DNA from: Clostridium beijerinckii | GTDB lineage: Bacteria > Bacillota > Clostridia > Clostridiales > Clostridiaceae | Assembly (NCBI RefSeq): GCF_036699995.1 | Contig: NZ_CP144906.1 | Coordinates: forward strand, 561,501 to 625,500 | Direction of reading: 5' to 3' | DNA: 64,000 nt | In this document: positions 52,796 through 63,400 of the stretch, in pieces | How positions within the stretch are numbered: position 1 is the first letter of the stretch | How the letters are laid out: each line of letters begins with the position of its first letter | Program-made: the position numbers and the translations under genes | Notes under the pieces: generated by a model | Seen by the model: only the letters and a program-made list of their open reading frames with translations | Told to the model about the DNA's origin: nothing | The model's database searches: none

Positions 52796-53596
52796 ATGGG
52801 AGTATCTATTGTAATAACTTCAGGTAAAGGTGGAGTTGGAAAAACAACAACTACAGCCAATATAGGAACTGCTTTAGCATCACTTGGTAAGAAAGTAGTT
52901 GTTATAGATGGAGATACAGGGCTTAGAAATTTAGATGTATTGCTAGGATTAGAAAATAGAATAGTATATACAATAATTGATGTTATAGAAGGAAGATGCA
53001 GATTAAAACAAGGACTTATAAAAGATAAGAGATTTGCTAATTTATTTCTTTTACCAACAGCTCAAACTAAGGATAAAGATGATATAAGTCCACAGGAAAT
53101 GTTAAAAATAGTAAATGAATTAAAAGAAGAGTTTGATTATGTCTTAATAGATTCTCCAGCAGGAATAGAACAAGGATTTGAAAATGCTGTAATAGGTGCG
53201 GAAAAAGCAATTATTGTTGTAAATCCAGAAATAACATCTGTTAGAGATGCTGATAGAGTTATTGGTAAGCTTGATTCAAAGGGATTGGAAGACCATTCTG
53301 TTATTGTAAATAGATTGAACTATGAAATGACTAAGAATGGAGATATGCTTGATGTAGCTGATATTATTGAAACATTATCAGTAGAGTTACTTGGAGTAGT
53401 TCCAGACGATAAGAATATAACTATTTCAACTAATAAAGGTGAACCTATTGTGTTAGAAGAGGGTGCGATTGCTGGACAAGCGTTCAAGAATATAGCTAGA
53501 AGAATTACAGGTGAGGAAGTTCCTATTATTGATTTACATACAGAAGAGCATCAGGGATTTTTTAGCTCCTTAAAGAAGCTATTTAAGCGAAATTAA
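52796..53596 (+). CDS. minD: septum site-determining ATPase MinD
   Basis: A 266-residue membrane-cycling ATPase that carries MinC. The deviant Walker A is GKGGVGKTTTTANIG (about residues 10-24) and the acid motif is VLIDSPAGIE. The C-terminal amphipathic membrane helix is FFSSLKKLFKRN. The ATG follows CGGAGGG, 20 bases after minC. Confidence 0.97.
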   Translation: MGVSIVITSGKGGVGKTTTTANIGTALASLGKKVVVIDGDTGLRNLDVLLGLENRIVYTIIDVIEGRCRLKQGLIKDKRFANLFLLPTAQTKDKDDISPQEMLKIVNELKEEFDYVLIDSPAGIEQGFENAVIGAEKAIIVVNPEITSVRDADRVIGKLDSKGLEDHSVIVNRLNYEMTKNGDMLDVADIIETLSVELLGVVPDDKNITISTNKGEPIVLEEGAIAGQAFKNIARRITGEEVPIIDLHTEEHQGFFSSLKKLFKRN

Positions 53597-53610
53597 GGGA
53601 GGTTGAGAGA

Positions 53611-53880
53611 ATGGGTTTTTTTAAGAGTTTAAATAGTAAGCCAACACCTAAAGAAGTTGCAAAAGACAGACTAAAGCTAATTCTTATACATGATAGAGGA
53701 GAAATTGCCCCAGATATTATTGAGAAAATAAGAGAAGAGATTTTAGAAGTAATTTCTAAGTATATTGATATACAAGTTGAGGATGTTGAAATATCCGTAA
53801 ATAAGAATGGAGATGAAGAAGGTGAAAATACTTCTGCATTAATAGCTAACATTCCAATTAAAAGTATAAAGGGAAGATAA
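53611..53880 (+). CDS. minE: cell division topological specificity factor MinE
   Basis: An 89-residue protein that stimulates MinD ATPase and drives pole-to-pole oscillation. N-terminal MFFKSL-like start GFFKSLNSKPTPKEVAKDRL (the MinD-binding region), then RGEIAPDIIEKIREEILEVI and the closing beta-strand part. Length is typical. GGGAGGTTGAG precedes the ATG, 14 bases after minD. Confidence 0.95.
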   Translation: MGFFKSLNSKPTPKEVAKDRLKLILIHDRGEIAPDIIEKIREEILEVISKYIDIQVEDVEISVNKNGDEEGENTSALIANIPIKSIKGR

Positions 53881-53904
53881 GTAACTTGTTTTGTTTAAAT
53901 TATA

Positions 53905-53967
53905 AGAGATGTTTGTTTTAAAGAATTGTATGGCTAATTCTTTAAAACAAGTCATCTCATTTTTTTA
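53905..53967 (+). terminator. terminator of minCDE
   Basis: AGAGATG near 53905 pairs with CATCTC near 53953, and TTGTTTTAAAGAATT pairs with AATTCTTTAAAACAA inside it. A run of seven T follows. Confidence 0.88.
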
Positions 53968-54149
53968 TAATAATTAAGTTTGTTAAATATGGATGACTTT
54001 GGGTATTTAACAAGATATTATCTTTAAATTATTACAAAATTATTATGTTTTTTATACCCAATATAATTATTATGGAGAATGCGGTAATAATAATGTATAA
54101 TTAAGATTGATTGAGTTATATAAGATTAATATAACTAGGAGGTGAGATA

Positions 54150-55280
54150 TTGTTTAGACTATTAAAATTAGATATGAAATTAATTAAAGAAATTGATAAG
54201 ACTATATTAATTTCTTTAATTCTTTTAATTTTATACGGAACATTTAATATATATCTATGCACAAAAGGACAATTTGGATTGAGTTTTGTAAAGCAACAGC
54301 TGGGTTGGTTTGCAATATCACTTGTAGCGTTATATATTTTTGTGGCAGTAGATTATAAGATAATATTTAACTATGTACCTATATTATATTGGGGAGTTGT
54401 AGTTCTTCTTATATTAACCATGGTTCCAGGGATTGGAATAGTAGTTAATGGTGCTAGAGGATGGATCCGTTTAGGAGTAGGTAACCTTCAGCCGTCAGAA
54501 TTTGCAAAGTTTGTAATTATACTTATGCTGGGTAAGAAGTTAGATGAGATGGACGGAAAAATAAATGATGTTAAGAATTTTTTAACACTAGCATTTTATT
54601 GCATAGTACCAGTAATATTTATTGTAATCCAACCTGATATGGGAATGAGTATGGTATGTTTCTTTATAGTTTTAGGAATATTTTATACAATGGGGTTTGA
54701 TACGAGAATTATTGCTGGAGGATTAGCCTGCTTAGTACTTGGAATAGTGATTGTGTGGAATTCAGGACTCATAGAAACATATCAAAAAGCAAGATTTACA
54801 GCATTTTTGAATCCAAGCATCGATGATGCAAGTACGTATCATTTAAATCAGTCGTTGATTGCAATTGGTTCAGGTGGATTACTTGGAAGTAGTCCGTCGC
54901 TGGCTCAAGATGGGGTTACAACATATGCTGCACAAAATGTACCAGAAGTTCAGACGGACTTTATTTTTGCTGCAATAGCAGATCAATGGGGCTTTTTAGG
55001 TGCAATTGTTTTGTTAATGCTTTACGGATTTCTTATATATAAGATGATTTCAGTAGCACGAACATCTAAAGATATATTTGGCTCAGTTATATGTGTTGGA
55101 ATAGTGTCATATTTTTTATTTGCTATATTGCAGAATATAGGGATGACAATAGGATTACTACCAATTACAGGAATAACCCTGCCGCTTGTTAGCTATGGAG
55201 GAAGTTCATTGCTTACAACAGTAATTTCAATAGCACTAGTAATAAATGTAGGAATGAGAAGAAAAAAGATACACTTTTAG
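54150..55280 (+). CDS. rodA: RodA/FtsW-family glycosyltransferase
   Basis: A 376-residue SEDS protein with about ten membrane helices that polymerises glycan strands, usually with PBP2. Signatures: GARGWIRLGVGNLQPSEFAK and the extracellular QAKARFTAF-like YQKARFTAFLNP, then GSGGLLGSSPS and VPEVQTDFIFAAIADQWG. The length fits RodA rather than FtsW. The start is TTG with the strong TAGGAGGTGA site. It sits after minCDE, separate from the mrdA operon. Confidence 0.92.
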   Translation: MFRLLKLDMKLIKEIDKTILISLILLILYGTFNIYLCTKGQFGLSFVKQQLGWFAISLVALYIFVAVDYKIIFNYVPILYWGVVVLLILTMVPGIGIVVNGARGWIRLGVGNLQPSEFAKFVIILMLGKKLDEMDGKINDVKNFLTLAFYCIVPVIFIVIQPDMGMSMVCFFIVLGIFYTMGFDTRIIAGGLACLVLGIVIVWNSGLIETYQKARFTAFLNPSIDDASTYHLNQSLIAIGSGGLLGSSPSLAQDGVTTYAAQNVPEVQTDFIFAAIADQWGFLGAIVLLMLYGFLIYKMISVARTSKDIFGSVICVGIVSYFLFAILQNIGMTIGLLPITGITLPLVSYGGSSLLTTVISIALVINVGMRRKKIHF

Positions 55281-55697
55281 AATATGCATGTTGCTATAAT
55301 AAATTTATGCTATAATTTCAATAAGTTGAGTGCTCAATTTGGAGGGAAATGTAAAAAATAATTATAGTGAATATACCAAAATTATTTATAAAATAATAGG
55401 ATTAATAATTTTATCCAGTACAGTAGAAATTGCAAATAAGAATTTTGAGTACAGTATAAAATTATTAATCTTATTTTAATTTTTAAGGATTATTTATTAT
55501 AAAATAGATGATTTTCGAAGAGTAGGTATTAGTGGCATAAAAATTCTAGGCGGTGTATTTTTTTAATTAAGCAGCCTAAATGATATCTAAATATTGCGGA
55601 ATGTAGCAAATACAAAGATTCTGCAACAATTTTGTTCTCATAATTTTATGAAGTAGTAAATATACTTTAATGTGAATGAATTTGAAAGGAGTGTATC
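55281..55697. other. 417-base gap with a long inverted repeat
   Basis: A large imperfect hairpin lies at about 55398-55476: AGGATTAATAATTTTAT near the left edge pairs with ATAAAATTATTAATCTT near the right, with AGTAC/GTAC inside, then TTTTAATTTTT. It could end rodA transcription, although it lies 118 bases downstream. Two TGCTATAAT-like extended -10 sequences occur before it. A 47-codon TTG ORF through the repeat has no proper ribosome site and is not called. Confidence 0.45.
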
Positions 55698-56174
55698 ATG
55701 GGCAGCTATAGATCAGCTTATGAGGATTACTATAAGAACATTAATAATACAACGAAAGGAAGAAAGGATAAAAGGAACCATTTGACTTCAGGCAAGAAAG
55801 CTAATAATGCTATCATTGGTTCAAGATATGGGAGTAATATGAAAAGTAACGATAAGATGATAAATGTTTTGATTAAGAGAATAACTAAGGAACTAACTGG
55901 AGCTACACTTTTATTGCTATTTTTTGTTGGATTGAAGTATACCCCTTACGCACAAGTACAAGAAATGCACATTAAATGTAAACAAGCATTAAACCGAAAT
56001 TTTAATTATAACGAGTATATAGATACTTTTAGTACAATGCAGATAGGAAATATAAAAGGTAAGGATTTAAAGATTGGAAATTTTACTGTAGATGATTTGA
56101 AAATTGAAAATTTAAAGTTAAGGACTTTTAATTTTATGGAATATATAAGAAGCAACAGTAATATGAACAATTAA
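55698..56174 (+). CDS. small membrane protein in the spoIVFA position
   Basis: A 158-residue protein with a long basic, Ser/Asn/Lys-rich cytoplasmic N-terminus (about 65 residues), one membrane helix (about residues 66-84, TGATLLLLFFVGLKYTP) and an external C-terminal part with no Cys cluster and no LytM metal motif. Its place directly before a SpoIVFB-type protease is that of spoIVFA. If it is SpoIVFA-like, it lacks the LytM/peptidase-M23-like domain of the Bacillus protein, so the match is by position and topology only. GAAAGGAGTG precedes the ATG. Confidence 0.6.
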   Translation: MGSYRSAYEDYYKNINNTTKGRKDKRNHLTSGKKANNAIIGSRYGSNMKSNDKMINVLIKRITKELTGATLLLLFFVGLKYTPYAQVQEMHIKCKQALNRNFNYNEYIDTFSTMQIGNIKGKDLKIGNFTVDDLKIENLKLRTFNFMEYIRSNSNMNN

Positions 56175-56293
56175 ATTTATAGGAAATAACATATTATTAT
56201 GAATATAAAATATATTTTAATATTTGATTAAGTTCCATTTTTTACTTGTGCATTGCAAATTATTTTGATATAGCAATATTATAGGGGTTAGAA

Positions 56294-57151
56294 ATGAAGA
56301 AATGGTATATGGTATTGATTTTAGAACTGTCGATATTAATGTGGCTTGGAGATTATGAAGGTTACATTGTTATTAGTTTTCTGTGGGTAATATTGCATGA
56401 ATTTGCACATATGATAGTTGCAAGTAAATTTGGGTGCAAATTTAATAATGTTAATATTAGCATATTTGGTGCTAAAGTCGAATTAAGTGACATCGATGAG
56501 TTAACTGAAAGAAAAAAAATGATTTTATATTTAGCTGGACCATTTTTCAATATTTTTATGGCTGTGGTTATGTGCTATTTATATGGATATTTTAAGTATC
56601 AAATTATTGAAGATAGTATAAAAGTTAATTTCTTTTTAGGAGCATTCAATTTATTGCCTGCTTATCCTCTTGATGGTTCAAGGGTATGTGAAATACTATT
56701 ATCAAAGAAGCTATTATATAAAAGATCAAAGAAAATTACAGAAATCTTTAGCTTTATTATTTCAGGAACATTATTTTTAATATTTATTATAATAATGATA
56801 TTACATAAAGTTAATATAAGTTTATTTCTTGCAGTCATATTAATCACATATGCAACATTTATAGAAAAAGAAAAAACTATGTATATAATAATGGGAGATA
56901 TGATCAAGAAAATAAGAAAGTTAAAAAAGCATAACTATATAGAGAATAAATCAATTTCTGTGTATTATAAAAAAGGTTTAGTTAATGTTTTATCTTTAGT
57001 TGATAAAAACAAATTTAACAGTTTTTATATTCTTAATGATGACATGGAACTCATTAGTATAATACATGAAGATGAGCTTATAAAAGCATTAAAGGATTAT
57101 GGAAATATAACACTAGAAGAGTATGTACAATTAAAAAAGAAAAATAATTAA
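56294..57151 (+). CDS. spoIVFB: SpoIVFB-like intramembrane metalloprotease (M50)
   Basis: A 285-residue polytopic M50B site-2 protease. The zinc motif is LHEFAHM (His35, Glu36, His39), and the second metal site is NLLPAYPLDG (Asp127). A cytoplasmic CBS-like tail follows (FYILNDDMELISIIHEDEL), as in SpoIVFB. In Bacillus SpoIVFB cuts pro-sigma-K in the mother cell late in sporulation. The length matches (about 290). The gene follows the putative SpoIVFA-like gene by 119 bases and RodA upstream, an arrangement found in Clostridium. Confidence 0.86.
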   Translation: MKKWYMVLILELSILMWLGDYEGYIVISFLWVILHEFAHMIVASKFGCKFNNVNISIFGAKVELSDIDELTERKKMILYLAGPFFNIFMAVVMCYLYGYFKYQIIEDSIKVNFFLGAFNLLPAYPLDGSRVCEILLSKKLLYKRSKKITEIFSFIISGTLFLIFIIIMILHKVNISLFLAVILITYATFIEKEKTMYIIMGDMIKKIRKLKKHNYIENKSISVYYKKGLVNVLSLVDKNKFNSFYILNDDMELISIIHEDELIKALKDYGNITLEEYVQLKKKNN

Positions 57152-57348
57152 GCTCGTTAAAAAATAACAGAAACGTAATGGTGATTTAACTTACTTTTTT
57201 TATAATTTAAGCATGTGATGAAGAGTAATAACTAGTACCATAATAAAAATGTATCTTCTATGTGTGAAAATGCACTTTTGTATTGTGATTCAGACAATTA
57301 CTTGTTTATTACTCTCTAAATGTGATTAAAAAGGGTAGGAGCGTTAAT

Positions 57349-57948
57349 ATGGATACTTTACTTCATGGGAAAATAGGTTATTTTCTTAGCAAGGAATTAA
57401 TTGAGAGAGGCTACTCAAATATTATTGATAGTAACTTTTTTATTTATGGAAATGTGTTACCTGATTTAAAGCTCAAATATAGAATGACTATGCATAGTAA
57501 AAATGAGGATTGGGAGAAGGTTATAGGGATTATTGATGAAATAATTTATGGTGAAATTAAAAGAAATAAGGATATTTCAATTAAGCTAGGAATATTGAGT
57601 CATTACCTATGTGATTTTTTTACTTTTCCACATAATAAAGCTTTTGAAGGAAATATTATTAGGCATGAATTATATGAACAAACTCAAAGAATTTTATGGT
57701 GGAAAAAGCTATCTGAAGTGTGGAATGAATGCACAGAGGAATCCAGAATAGAATTAAAGTCTATAAATGATATAGTAGATTATATTGAAGATATGCACAG
57801 TATTTATATTAGAAATTTAGGAGATAAAAGGCGAGATATTTTTTTTAGTAATATTTTAGTGAGAGTAGTTTTGTCATCTATATTAAAAATAAAACAAAAT
57901 ATAGATGAATATAAAGTAGAAGAAAGTATTAATAGATGCATAGTATGA
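57349..57948 (+). CDS. zinc-dependent phospholipase C-like protein
   Basis: A 199-residue all-helical protein of the Zn_dep_PLPC family. Metal-binding His and Asp candidates include the early Leu-His (LLHGKIGYFL), GNVLPDLK, MTMHSKNEDWE, ILSHYLCDFFTFPHN and IRHELYEQ. No signal peptide is seen, so unlike secreted phospholipases it should be cytoplasmic. ATG 57349 follows TAGGAG; an upstream GTG at 57322 overlaps that site. Substrate unknown. A terminator follows. Confidence 0.83.
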   Translation: MDTLLHGKIGYFLSKELIERGYSNIIDSNFFIYGNVLPDLKLKYRMTMHSKNEDWEKVIGIIDEIIYGEIKRNKDISIKLGILSHYLCDFFTFPHNKAFEGNIIRHELYEQTQRILWWKKLSEVWNECTEESRIELKSINDIVDYIEDMHSIYIRNLGDKRRDIFFSNILVRVVLSSILKIKQNIDEYKVEESINRCIV

Positions 57949-57963
57949 TAATAGTTAGTAGTG

Positions 57964-58000
57964 TGGAGTTAATAATTAAAATTAATTATTAACTCCATTT
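57964..58000 (+). terminator. hairpin after the phospholipase-like gene
   Basis: GGAGTTAATAATTA (57965-57978) pairs perfectly with TAATTATTAACTCC (57983-57996). The T run that follows is short (ATTTCTT), so termination strength is uncertain. Confidence 0.7.
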
Positions 58001-58199
58001 CTTATATAGAAAATTTTAGATTTTTTATGAATTACCAAAATTTAAAATATTAATTTATTGCTTTAACACAGGTATTTAAAAGTAACTGTATAAAAATTTG
58101 TGAAAAAATTATAATTTAATGCAAAATTTTCATATGAAGAATCGTATTATATTTAGATAGTATAAAAAATAACTCATTATTAAAGATTGGAGGATATTT

Positions 58200-60290
58200 A
58201 TGAAAAAGAAAGGTATTATAAGCGGGATATTAACATTATGTTTAATATTGTCTACTATTTCTATTCCGACATTTGCTGCGGATGAAGATAGCAAAAACTT
58301 AGAGCAAGCTATCATATCAGCAAAGAAAATTATAACAGTTCCAGATGATTATACAGAGTTTACACATAATTCAAGCGAACGTGAAGTTAGGGGGACAAAA
58401 GTTAGAATTTGGGATTTAAATTGGGCAGAAAAAGAAGATAAGAAAGGATCAATATCTGCATCAATAGGTGAAGATGGATTCTTATATCAATATAGTAATT
58501 ATGATGGGGATAGCAAGGAGAGCAAAGACGGTTTAGCAAATATTACGAAAGATCAGGCCCAAGTTTCAGCAGAAGATTTTTTGAAAAATGTAATTCCAGA
58601 ATATATTGGAGAAATAAAGTTAGTAAAAAATGATTCAGCTTCTTTTCAAGGAGATGAGTATAACTTTACTTATCAAAAGTTTGTAAATGAAATTCCGGTT
58701 AACTATATTTATATAAATGTTGGTGTAAATAAATACAGTGGGAAAGTGACATCATTTAGCAATGACAATTTAGAAGTAAAGGGAGCTGAATATCCTAATT
58801 TAAGTGGGATAATTGATTCTGTTACTGCAGAAAAAGCATATATAGATAAAATAGGTATAGATTTAAAATATTATTCTTATTATGATTATGAGAAGAAGAA
58901 AATGAATATATTTGCAGGATATGCTCCAAGTAATATAAGTGAATTTATTGATGCTAAAACTGGACAAGTAGTATCATATTCAAGTGATAATAAATTAGAT
59001 GATAGAAATAAGGATCATTCATTAGTAAATGCTTCTGCAAATAATTTGGATAAAGCAAATCAAGAGTTGACACAAGAAGAGATGGATGCGATTCGGAATG
59101 TTGCAAATCTTATAAGTAAAGAAAAGGCAGAAAGTATACTTAGAGAAACATCTGATTTAATAACGGCTGATATGAAAGTTAGTGATGCATCATTAAATAA
59201 AAACTATCTTGATGATGAATATTCATGGAATATTTCTTTTGACGGTGTATATGGAAGAGTGAATGCAAAATCTGGAGAAGTAATATCGTTACATTCTTAT
59301 AATTATAATAAACTTGGAACAAGTGGTAATACTTCTAAGGCAGATGCGCAAAACACAGTAGAAAACTTTTTGAAAAAAGTAGCACCTAATAAGTTTACAC
59401 AAACAAAGTTTAAGGATATAAATAATCCAATTTTAAAGATTACTGATAGACCAATAGAAGAAAATACGTTTATGTTTAACTATGTACGTCAAGTGAATGG
59501 AATAGAGTTTTCTGGAAATTACTTAAATGTTGAAGTAGATAAGAATACAGGGAAAATCATTGGTTATGATAATAACTGGTATGATAATGCCTCTTTTCCT
59601 GACATTAGTAATATTATAAGTAAGGAAGCTGCATTTAATAAAATTAAAGATTTAGCAGGATTCTCATTACAATATACAATGTTAGATCCAAATAAAGTTG
59701 GAATAGTGTATGACTTTATAAACAAGAATGATAGCTATATTATTGATCCTATAAATGGTATAAGGATAGATTATAGTGGAAAAGCATATAGAGAAAATAA
59801 ATTACCAGAATATACAGATATAAATGGGCATTGGTGTGAAAAGACGGTAAAAGAGCTTTTAGATAATGGGTATTATATAGATGGAGAAAAATTTAATCCA
59901 AATATGAATATTACTCAAATGAATTTCTTTAAATATATATATTCGCCAGTAAAAAATAACTATAGCGATGATGAATTTTATGATATGTTAATTCAAAATG
60001 GAGTAATTAAAGATGAAGAAAAAGCTCCAAATTCAGTAGTATCATATAATGATGCCGCAAAATTTATTATAAGATACCTAGGATATGAGAAATTGGCTGG
60101 ACATTCTGAAATATTTAATAGTCCTTTTAAAGATAATATAGAAGACGCATATAAAGGATATGCATCAATGTGTTATGCTCTTAATATCATTAAAGGGGAT
60201 ACTAATGGGAACTTTAATGGGTCACACAATATAAGCAATGCAGAAGCAGCTGTAATTGTATATAACCTAATAAAGAATAACAGAAAATAG
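58200..60290 (+). CDS. secreted YcdB/YcdC-repeat protein with SLH domains
   Basis: A 696-residue exported protein. The signal peptide ends near FAADEDS (about residue 27). Two YcdB/YcdC-type (PepSY-like) units of about 200 residues follow, each with a NYI/GNYLNVEV-like strand pattern and Gly-Lys turn (VSFSGNYLNVEVDKNTGKI). The C-terminal 170 residues contain S-layer homology repeats: YTDINGHWCEKTVKELLDNG, then SYNDAAKFIIRYLGY and CYALNIIKGDTNGNF. SLH repeats bind secondary wall polymer, so the protein is wall-anchored. GGAGGATATTT precedes the ATG. Function unknown. Confidence 0.85.
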   Translation: MKKKGIISGILTLCLILSTISIPTFAADEDSKNLEQAIISAKKIITVPDDYTEFTHNSSEREVRGTKVRIWDLNWAEKEDKKGSISASIGEDGFLYQYSNYDGDSKESKDGLANITKDQAQVSAEDFLKNVIPEYIGEIKLVKNDSASFQGDEYNFTYQKFVNEIPVNYIYINVGVNKYSGKVTSFSNDNLEVKGAEYPNLSGIIDSVTAEKAYIDKIGIDLKYYSYYDYEKKKMNIFAGYAPSNISEFIDAKTGQVVSYSSDNKLDDRNKDHSLVNASANNLDKANQELTQEEMDAIRNVANLISKEKAESILRETSDLITADMKVSDASLNKNYLDDEYSWNISFDGVYGRVNAKSGEVISLHSYNYNKLGTSGNTSKADAQNTVENFLKKVAPNKFTQTKFKDINNPILKITDRPIEENTFMFNYVRQVNGIEFSGNYLNVEVDKNTGKIIGYDNNWYDNASFPDISNIISKEAAFNKIKDLAGFSLQYTMLDPNKVGIVYDFINKNDSYIIDPINGIRIDYSGKAYRENKLPEYTDINGHWCEKTVKELLDNGYYIDGEKFNPNMNITQMNFFKYIYSPVKNNYSDDEFYDMLIQNGVIKDEEKAPNSVVSYNDAAKFIIRYLGYEKLAGHSEIFNSPFKDNIEDAYKGYASMCYALNIIKGDTNGNFNGSHNISNAEAAVIVYNLIKNNRK

Positions 60291-60298
60291 ATTTAATG

Positions 60299-60336
60299 AA
60301 AGTGCTAATCTTTTTATGAGGATTAGCACTTTTTGT
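60299..60336 (+). terminator. terminator after the SLH protein gene
   Basis: AAAGTGCTAATC (60299-60310) pairs with GATTAGCACTTT (60321-60332) and a short T run follows. Clear rho-independent terminator. Confidence 0.88.
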
Positions 60337-60457
60337 TGGTGTAGTATGAAATGTGGAAATAAAGTCAATAAATTAGTATAATATGATGTAAACAACATAT
60401 TTTATATGTGAAAAAGTTATTGTTTAGAATTGATATTACATAAGGGGAGAATAGCTG

Positions 60458-63400
60458 ATGTTAACATTTATTTTTTTACTAGCATTTCAGGGGTTTTCAG
60501 GTGGAGTAGCTGGATATATCACAAATAAATATGCAGTTGATATGCTTTTTAAAGAATATACACCTTTAAAGCTAGGAGGGGTAATTAAAAAGAAGAAGGA
60601 GAAATTTATTGAAGAGATTAGCGAATTAGTAGAAAGAGATATAATAAATGCAGATACATTAAGGTCCGAAATGCCTAATATAAATATAAATACATATATT
60701 AAACAAATGGCTCAAACTTTTTTTGAGAAACAATTAAGCAATAGTTTAGGAAATACTAAAATAGCTGAAATAGATGGTTTCTCAGAGAGCATACTTAAAA
60801 GTGAAGAATTTATAAGAAATAATCTAAATATACTCTTACCAGAATTAATAGATGGTCTTATGCGTAATGTTGATCTACAAGATATATTAAGTGAAAAACA
60901 GATATCAAAAGTTATAAATTCATGCTATGAGCTACTGATTTGCGAATTTGAAAATGCCGATGCAGTGAATGGATTTATTTCTGATTTATACAAGGAAAAT
61001 TCTAATATTACTTTAGCTGATATTTTTTCTAAAGAAGTCCAGAAAAAATTAACTGATAATATTATTGAGTGTGTTGAAAACATATTTAATAACGATATTT
61101 TATCAGATGAAAAGTCGTGCAAGATGTTTTTGGACAATATGCTTTCAAATATAAATGTAGATGCAACGCTTGTCAAATTACAAGACTCTATCGGAAGTCG
61201 GGATATTAATCATTTTATTACGGAAACTCAGCAAGAAGAAGTTATTTCAAGATTATTCATTAAAATTACTGAATTTATTAACTCTTCTGAAGGAAAGGAT
61301 TTAATATTAAAAATTACAAATGAGATTGTTTCAATTGGGAAAAATATTGATTTTACTATTTATGAAATACTTCCTAAAGAGATGAAAAAATCACTTACGA
61401 ATTTTATAAAAATAGCTATTCCTAAGGTCATGCCTTATATTTTGGAGTGGATTTCAAGTAATAAATCATCTTTGGATGAAATGATTGAATCCGCAATTGA
61501 TGAAGCGATACAAGATATAGATGAAAGCATAAAGAAGCTTATAATCTCAAAGGTTAGGAATGCACTTATGGGAGATGTTTCATCTAAAAACAATATTGTT
61601 AATAAAATTATAAGCTATATTAATAATAATTTTGATGATGAATCAAGTGATAAAATAGTAACTTCTATTATAGATTACTTGAAGGACACAAAGGTTAAAA
61701 ACATAGTAGAATCATTGGAAAAATACAATTTAGCTACATCTGATGATGTTGCTGAAATTATTACTAAAGTATTTGCAGCTCATGGAAAGAATACGTTGAG
61801 GATACTAATAAAATCTCAATTTTCAAAGAAAGTAAATGAGATTGCTAAGTTAGATTTGTTAAAATTATTCAATACAAAGCTTAAGCCAATGTTATATGAA
61901 AGTATTTTTAAAAACAAAACGAGATTATGTAAAAACATAAATACTTTGATTGCACAATTCATAAATTCAAAGAGTGATGAAATATTCCACAAAAAATTAT
62001 CAGAATTATTTAAAGATAAAAGTGTATTTAGTTTATCTAATAAATTTTCAATATGGGCTAATAATTTGCTCAGAAAGAACAAAGATACATATAGCGAGAA
62101 ATTAGAAGAGGTTATATTATCAAATGTTAAAAAACTTAAAATAGGAGATATATTATCAAACTATAATGTGAACATATTGGAATATATTGTGGATAATTCA
62201 GTATCAATTTATAGAGAAGCTGTGGATAAATATAAGAATTATCAGATTAAGGAATTAGTTAATAAAGGATTTAATAAGGATCAATTATCAAATATTCTTA
62301 TAAATAAAGGTTACCCAGCATTAATATCTAAGCTTCCAAGTCTATTAAATGGAAATATTAAAAAAATTGCAAAAAATAGTTTAAGTAAATATGACGAGGA
62401 TGAAATATGCGATATAGTTCAAGATTTTATGGGAAGTCAACTTAAACCACTTTCTGTTTTTGGTGCTGTTTTAGGTACTGTAGTTGGGATAATATATCAA
62501 TTAATATTTCCAAATTCTATTGGACTTTACGGATTTCCAAGTAATATGTTTAATGGATTGTTGTCACTTGGAGTTATGGCATTTATAGGATACATAACAA
62601 ATGTTGTAGCCTTGTGGATGATTTTCCATCCATACAAAGAAAATAAAATTATATCTAAAATACCATTTTTTAAGAAGTTTGCATTAGGATATATACCGGC
62701 ACATAAAAATGAGTTCGCAATTGGAATGGCGAAACTAATTGATGAAGAATTATTAAACAAAGAGGAAATTAATAAAAGTTTCAATTCTCATAAGGATAAT
62801 ATGTCTTCAGTACTAACTACCTTAGTTAAAAATAATAATTATCAAATTTTAGTTGACTTTGCTAGAAGTAAAAAGAATGATTTTGTAAAGTATATCTATA
62901 AAATAATCTTAAAGTATTGTAATAGTAGTTCAGGTTTATCCGAAGGAATTACTAACAGATTAAAAGAAAGCAAATTTGATAATTTTATCAAGGAAAGTTA
63001 CATTCAGAATGGAATACCTAAAATAATAAGTAGTATTAGTAATAGTAAAAGTTCTTTAACGAAGTTTATAGAAAATAAAATATCTTCAAATTACAAAATT
63101 GGTGATGTTATTTCAGAAGATATACTTATTGAAATTCAAAGTTATATTCAAGAGGAAGGCAATAAGCTTATACAAGATAATCTTAGTACTATTGAAAAGG
63201 TAGATTTTATAGATTTAATTACAAAAGAATACAAAGATTATTATTCTGTAGCGATAAAACAATCATGTAAAGAGGTTATAGGTAAAGATTCTATAGAAAA
63301 AGCAAAAGTTAATATAGGGAAATATGCATATGAATATTTTTCTAATGATTTTAAAATATATTTAGAAAATATGATAAGCAAATATTTATGTAATGGCTTA

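Noticed and set aside
55331..55480. Small TTG/GTG ORF with a hydrophobic stretch after rodA
   Set aside because: The GGAGGG lies inside the ORF and its ATG is at once followed by a stop, and the ORF runs through the inverted repeat.
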